NCBI GenBank assembly: GCA_036507695.1
Contig: DATCIR010000329.1
Span: 1-5,735, forward strand
Reading direction: 5' to 3'
Origin: JAKEGK01 sp036507695
Lineage (GTDB): Bacteria > Pseudomonadota > Gammaproteobacteria > SZUA-152
Length of the DNA: 5,735 nucleotides
This document shows, piece after piece, positions 5,093 to 5,735 of the stretch. Position numbers and translations under genes: made by a program. Each line of letters opens with the position of its first letter. The first letter of the stretch is position 1. The notes below the pieces were generated by a model that saw only the letters and a program-made list of their open reading frames with translations, did not search any database and was not told the origin of the DNA.

Positions 5093-5314
5093 ATGCATAC
5101 GAAACTCATAGTTAGCCTGGTGCTGGGTGGTCTGGCGGTGCTGTTTATTGTTCAAAACGCGGCGGTGATCGATATCCGGTTTTTATTCTGGACGATGTCC
5201 ATGTCGCGCGCCTTGTTTATGTTTTTTATGCTGGCGACCGGCCTCCTGGTGGGGTGGCTGTTGCACGGCTATTACTCGTATAGAAAAGAACAGCGCAAAA
5301 AAACCGCTATATGA
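5093..5314 (+). CDS. LapA-domain (DUF1049) small membrane protein
   Basis: 73 residues with two membrane helices: 4-24 (KLIVSLVLGGLAVLFIVQN) and about 38-60 (SRALFMFFMLATGLLVGWLL). Between them is the family signature QNAAVIDIRFLFWTMSMS. This V-QN-x-x-V-x-(V/I)-x-FLFW arrangement and the basic C-terminal tail (YYSYRKEQRKKTAI) are typical of lipopolysaccharide assembly protein A domains. In E. coli the founding member works with LapB to tune LpxC turnover and hence LPS synthesis. No LapB homologue is visible here, so the function in this strain is uncertain. The length is a little short, lacking a long coiled tail. A good ribosome binding site, AAGGAG (5079-5084), lies eight bases before the ATG. 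It is the second gene of the pair and is convergent with the SufE gene. Confidence 0.85.
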   Translation: MHTKLIVSLVLGGLAVLFIVQNAAVIDIRFLFWTMSMSRALFMFFMLATGLLVGWLLHGYYSYRKEQRKKTAI

Positions 5315-5374
5315 CGGGGACCTTGTACAATCGCGCGGCCGGGCAATCGGCGATAGTCAAAGGCAATGCGTTCA

Positions 5375-5735
5375 CTACGCGACATGCAACGAGCCCGGAA
5401 TTTTTTCCGGCTGCCTCAATTGACTTTTCATCAGCTCAACAATGGCATAGATACCGACATGACGATTCGGTGATAAATGCTCATTGAGATTGAGGCGTTC
5501 GAATAGTTCATCCACATCCAGTTGCTGGATCTGCGCTATCGTTTTACCGTCAATGAGTTGAATCAGCAAGGCCAGCACGCCTTTGATAACGGCGGTATCA
5601 CAATCCCCGTGATAATGGTAAAGTCTGGGGTCATCTTTATCCGGGTAGGGATGGACCCACACCTGGCTCATGCAGCCTTTAACTTTATTGTCTTCCGTTT
5701 TTAAATGGTCCGGCATGACAGGCAGCTTTTCCCCC
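5375..5735 (-). CDS. SufE-family cysteine desulfurase sulfur acceptor, N-terminus outside the window
   Basis: The frame stays open to the right edge, and the residues before the first ATG (G-E-K-L-P-V) match the GxxLPxLP block of SufE proteins, so the ATG at 5716 is internal. About 119 residues are visible and roughly 20-30 are missing. NKVKGCMSQVWV holds the active-site cysteine (codon 5674-5672), equivalent to Cys51 of E. coli SufE, which takes persulfide sulfur from the SufS-type desulfurase for Fe-S cluster assembly. Further family blocks follow: YHYHGDCDTAVIKGVLALLI, DGKTIAQIQQLDVDELFERL, and HLSPNRHVGIYAIVELM. The GDC segment has a cysteine (codon 5602-5600) where E. coli SufE and CsdE have serine. 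SufE and CsdE are hard to separate by sequence alone; the GC-x-SQVW motif favours SufE. The partner desulfurase is not in the window. Confidence 0.92.
   Translation of the reverse strand, partial: GEKLPVMPDHLKTEDNKVKGCMSQVWVHPYPDKDDPRLYHYHGDCDTAVIKGVLALLIQLIDGKTIAQIQQLDVDELFERLNLNEHLSPNRHVGIYAIVELMKSQLRQPEKIPGSLHVA

Noticed and set aside
5395..5410. Palindrome CCGGAA-TTTT-TTCCGG as a terminator for the convergent genes
   Set aside because: It lies inside the SufE coding region and has no U run after the stem in either direction.

Overview
The window looks like chromosomal DNA of a gammaproteobacterium (or close relative) of roughly even base composition. This rests on the SufE, LapA-domain and HPF/RaiA plus cold-shock proteins, on E. 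coli-like promoters, and on a strong FNR/Anr-type site. I cannot name the genus. I see no insertion sequence, phage gene, CRISPR array, tRNA or rRNA.

Left end (1-634): the 3' end of a CapA-family gene reads rightward. It meets, within a few bases of its stop codon, the broken 3' end of a leftward M28-family metallopeptidase gene. That peptidase keeps only its N-terminal part and stops just before the first zinc-binding motif. Upstream of it, on the same strand, is an intact gene for a ribosome hibernation factor fused to a cold-shock domain (666-1232). Its promoter has class II FNR architecture: an FNR box centred about 31 bp from a perfect TATAAT.

Middle (1306-2947): the divergent intergenic region also carries an unassigned operator-like inverted repeat, TGTTAC-N6-GTAACA, with a third half-site. 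It is followed by a probable three-gene rightward operon: a small HMA-fold-like protein without CxxC, an uncharacterised exported protein with two mature cysteines, and a TlpA/ResA-type thioredoxin. The layout suggests an envelope redox or metal-related module, but the substrate is unknown.

Centre-right (2957-4487): convergent with the thioredoxin is an uncharacterised gene whose C-terminal half resembles a macro domain and whose 5' end lies in a 13-bp tandem repeat. After an AT-rich intergenic stretch comes a Tat-type lipoprotein gene that appears broken by a single-base frameshift in a short C run.

Right end (4601-5735): a good sigma-70-type promoter precedes a three-helix membrane protein of unknown function and a LapA-domain (DUF1049) protein, probably cotranscribed. 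Convergent with them is a SufE-family sulfur acceptor gene that runs off the window.

Most genes are ordinary housekeeping or accessory genes. The best candidates for a second look are the FNR-controlled HPF-cold-shock fusion, the small HMA-like/two-cysteine/TlpA operon with its unassigned operator, and the macro-like orphan.
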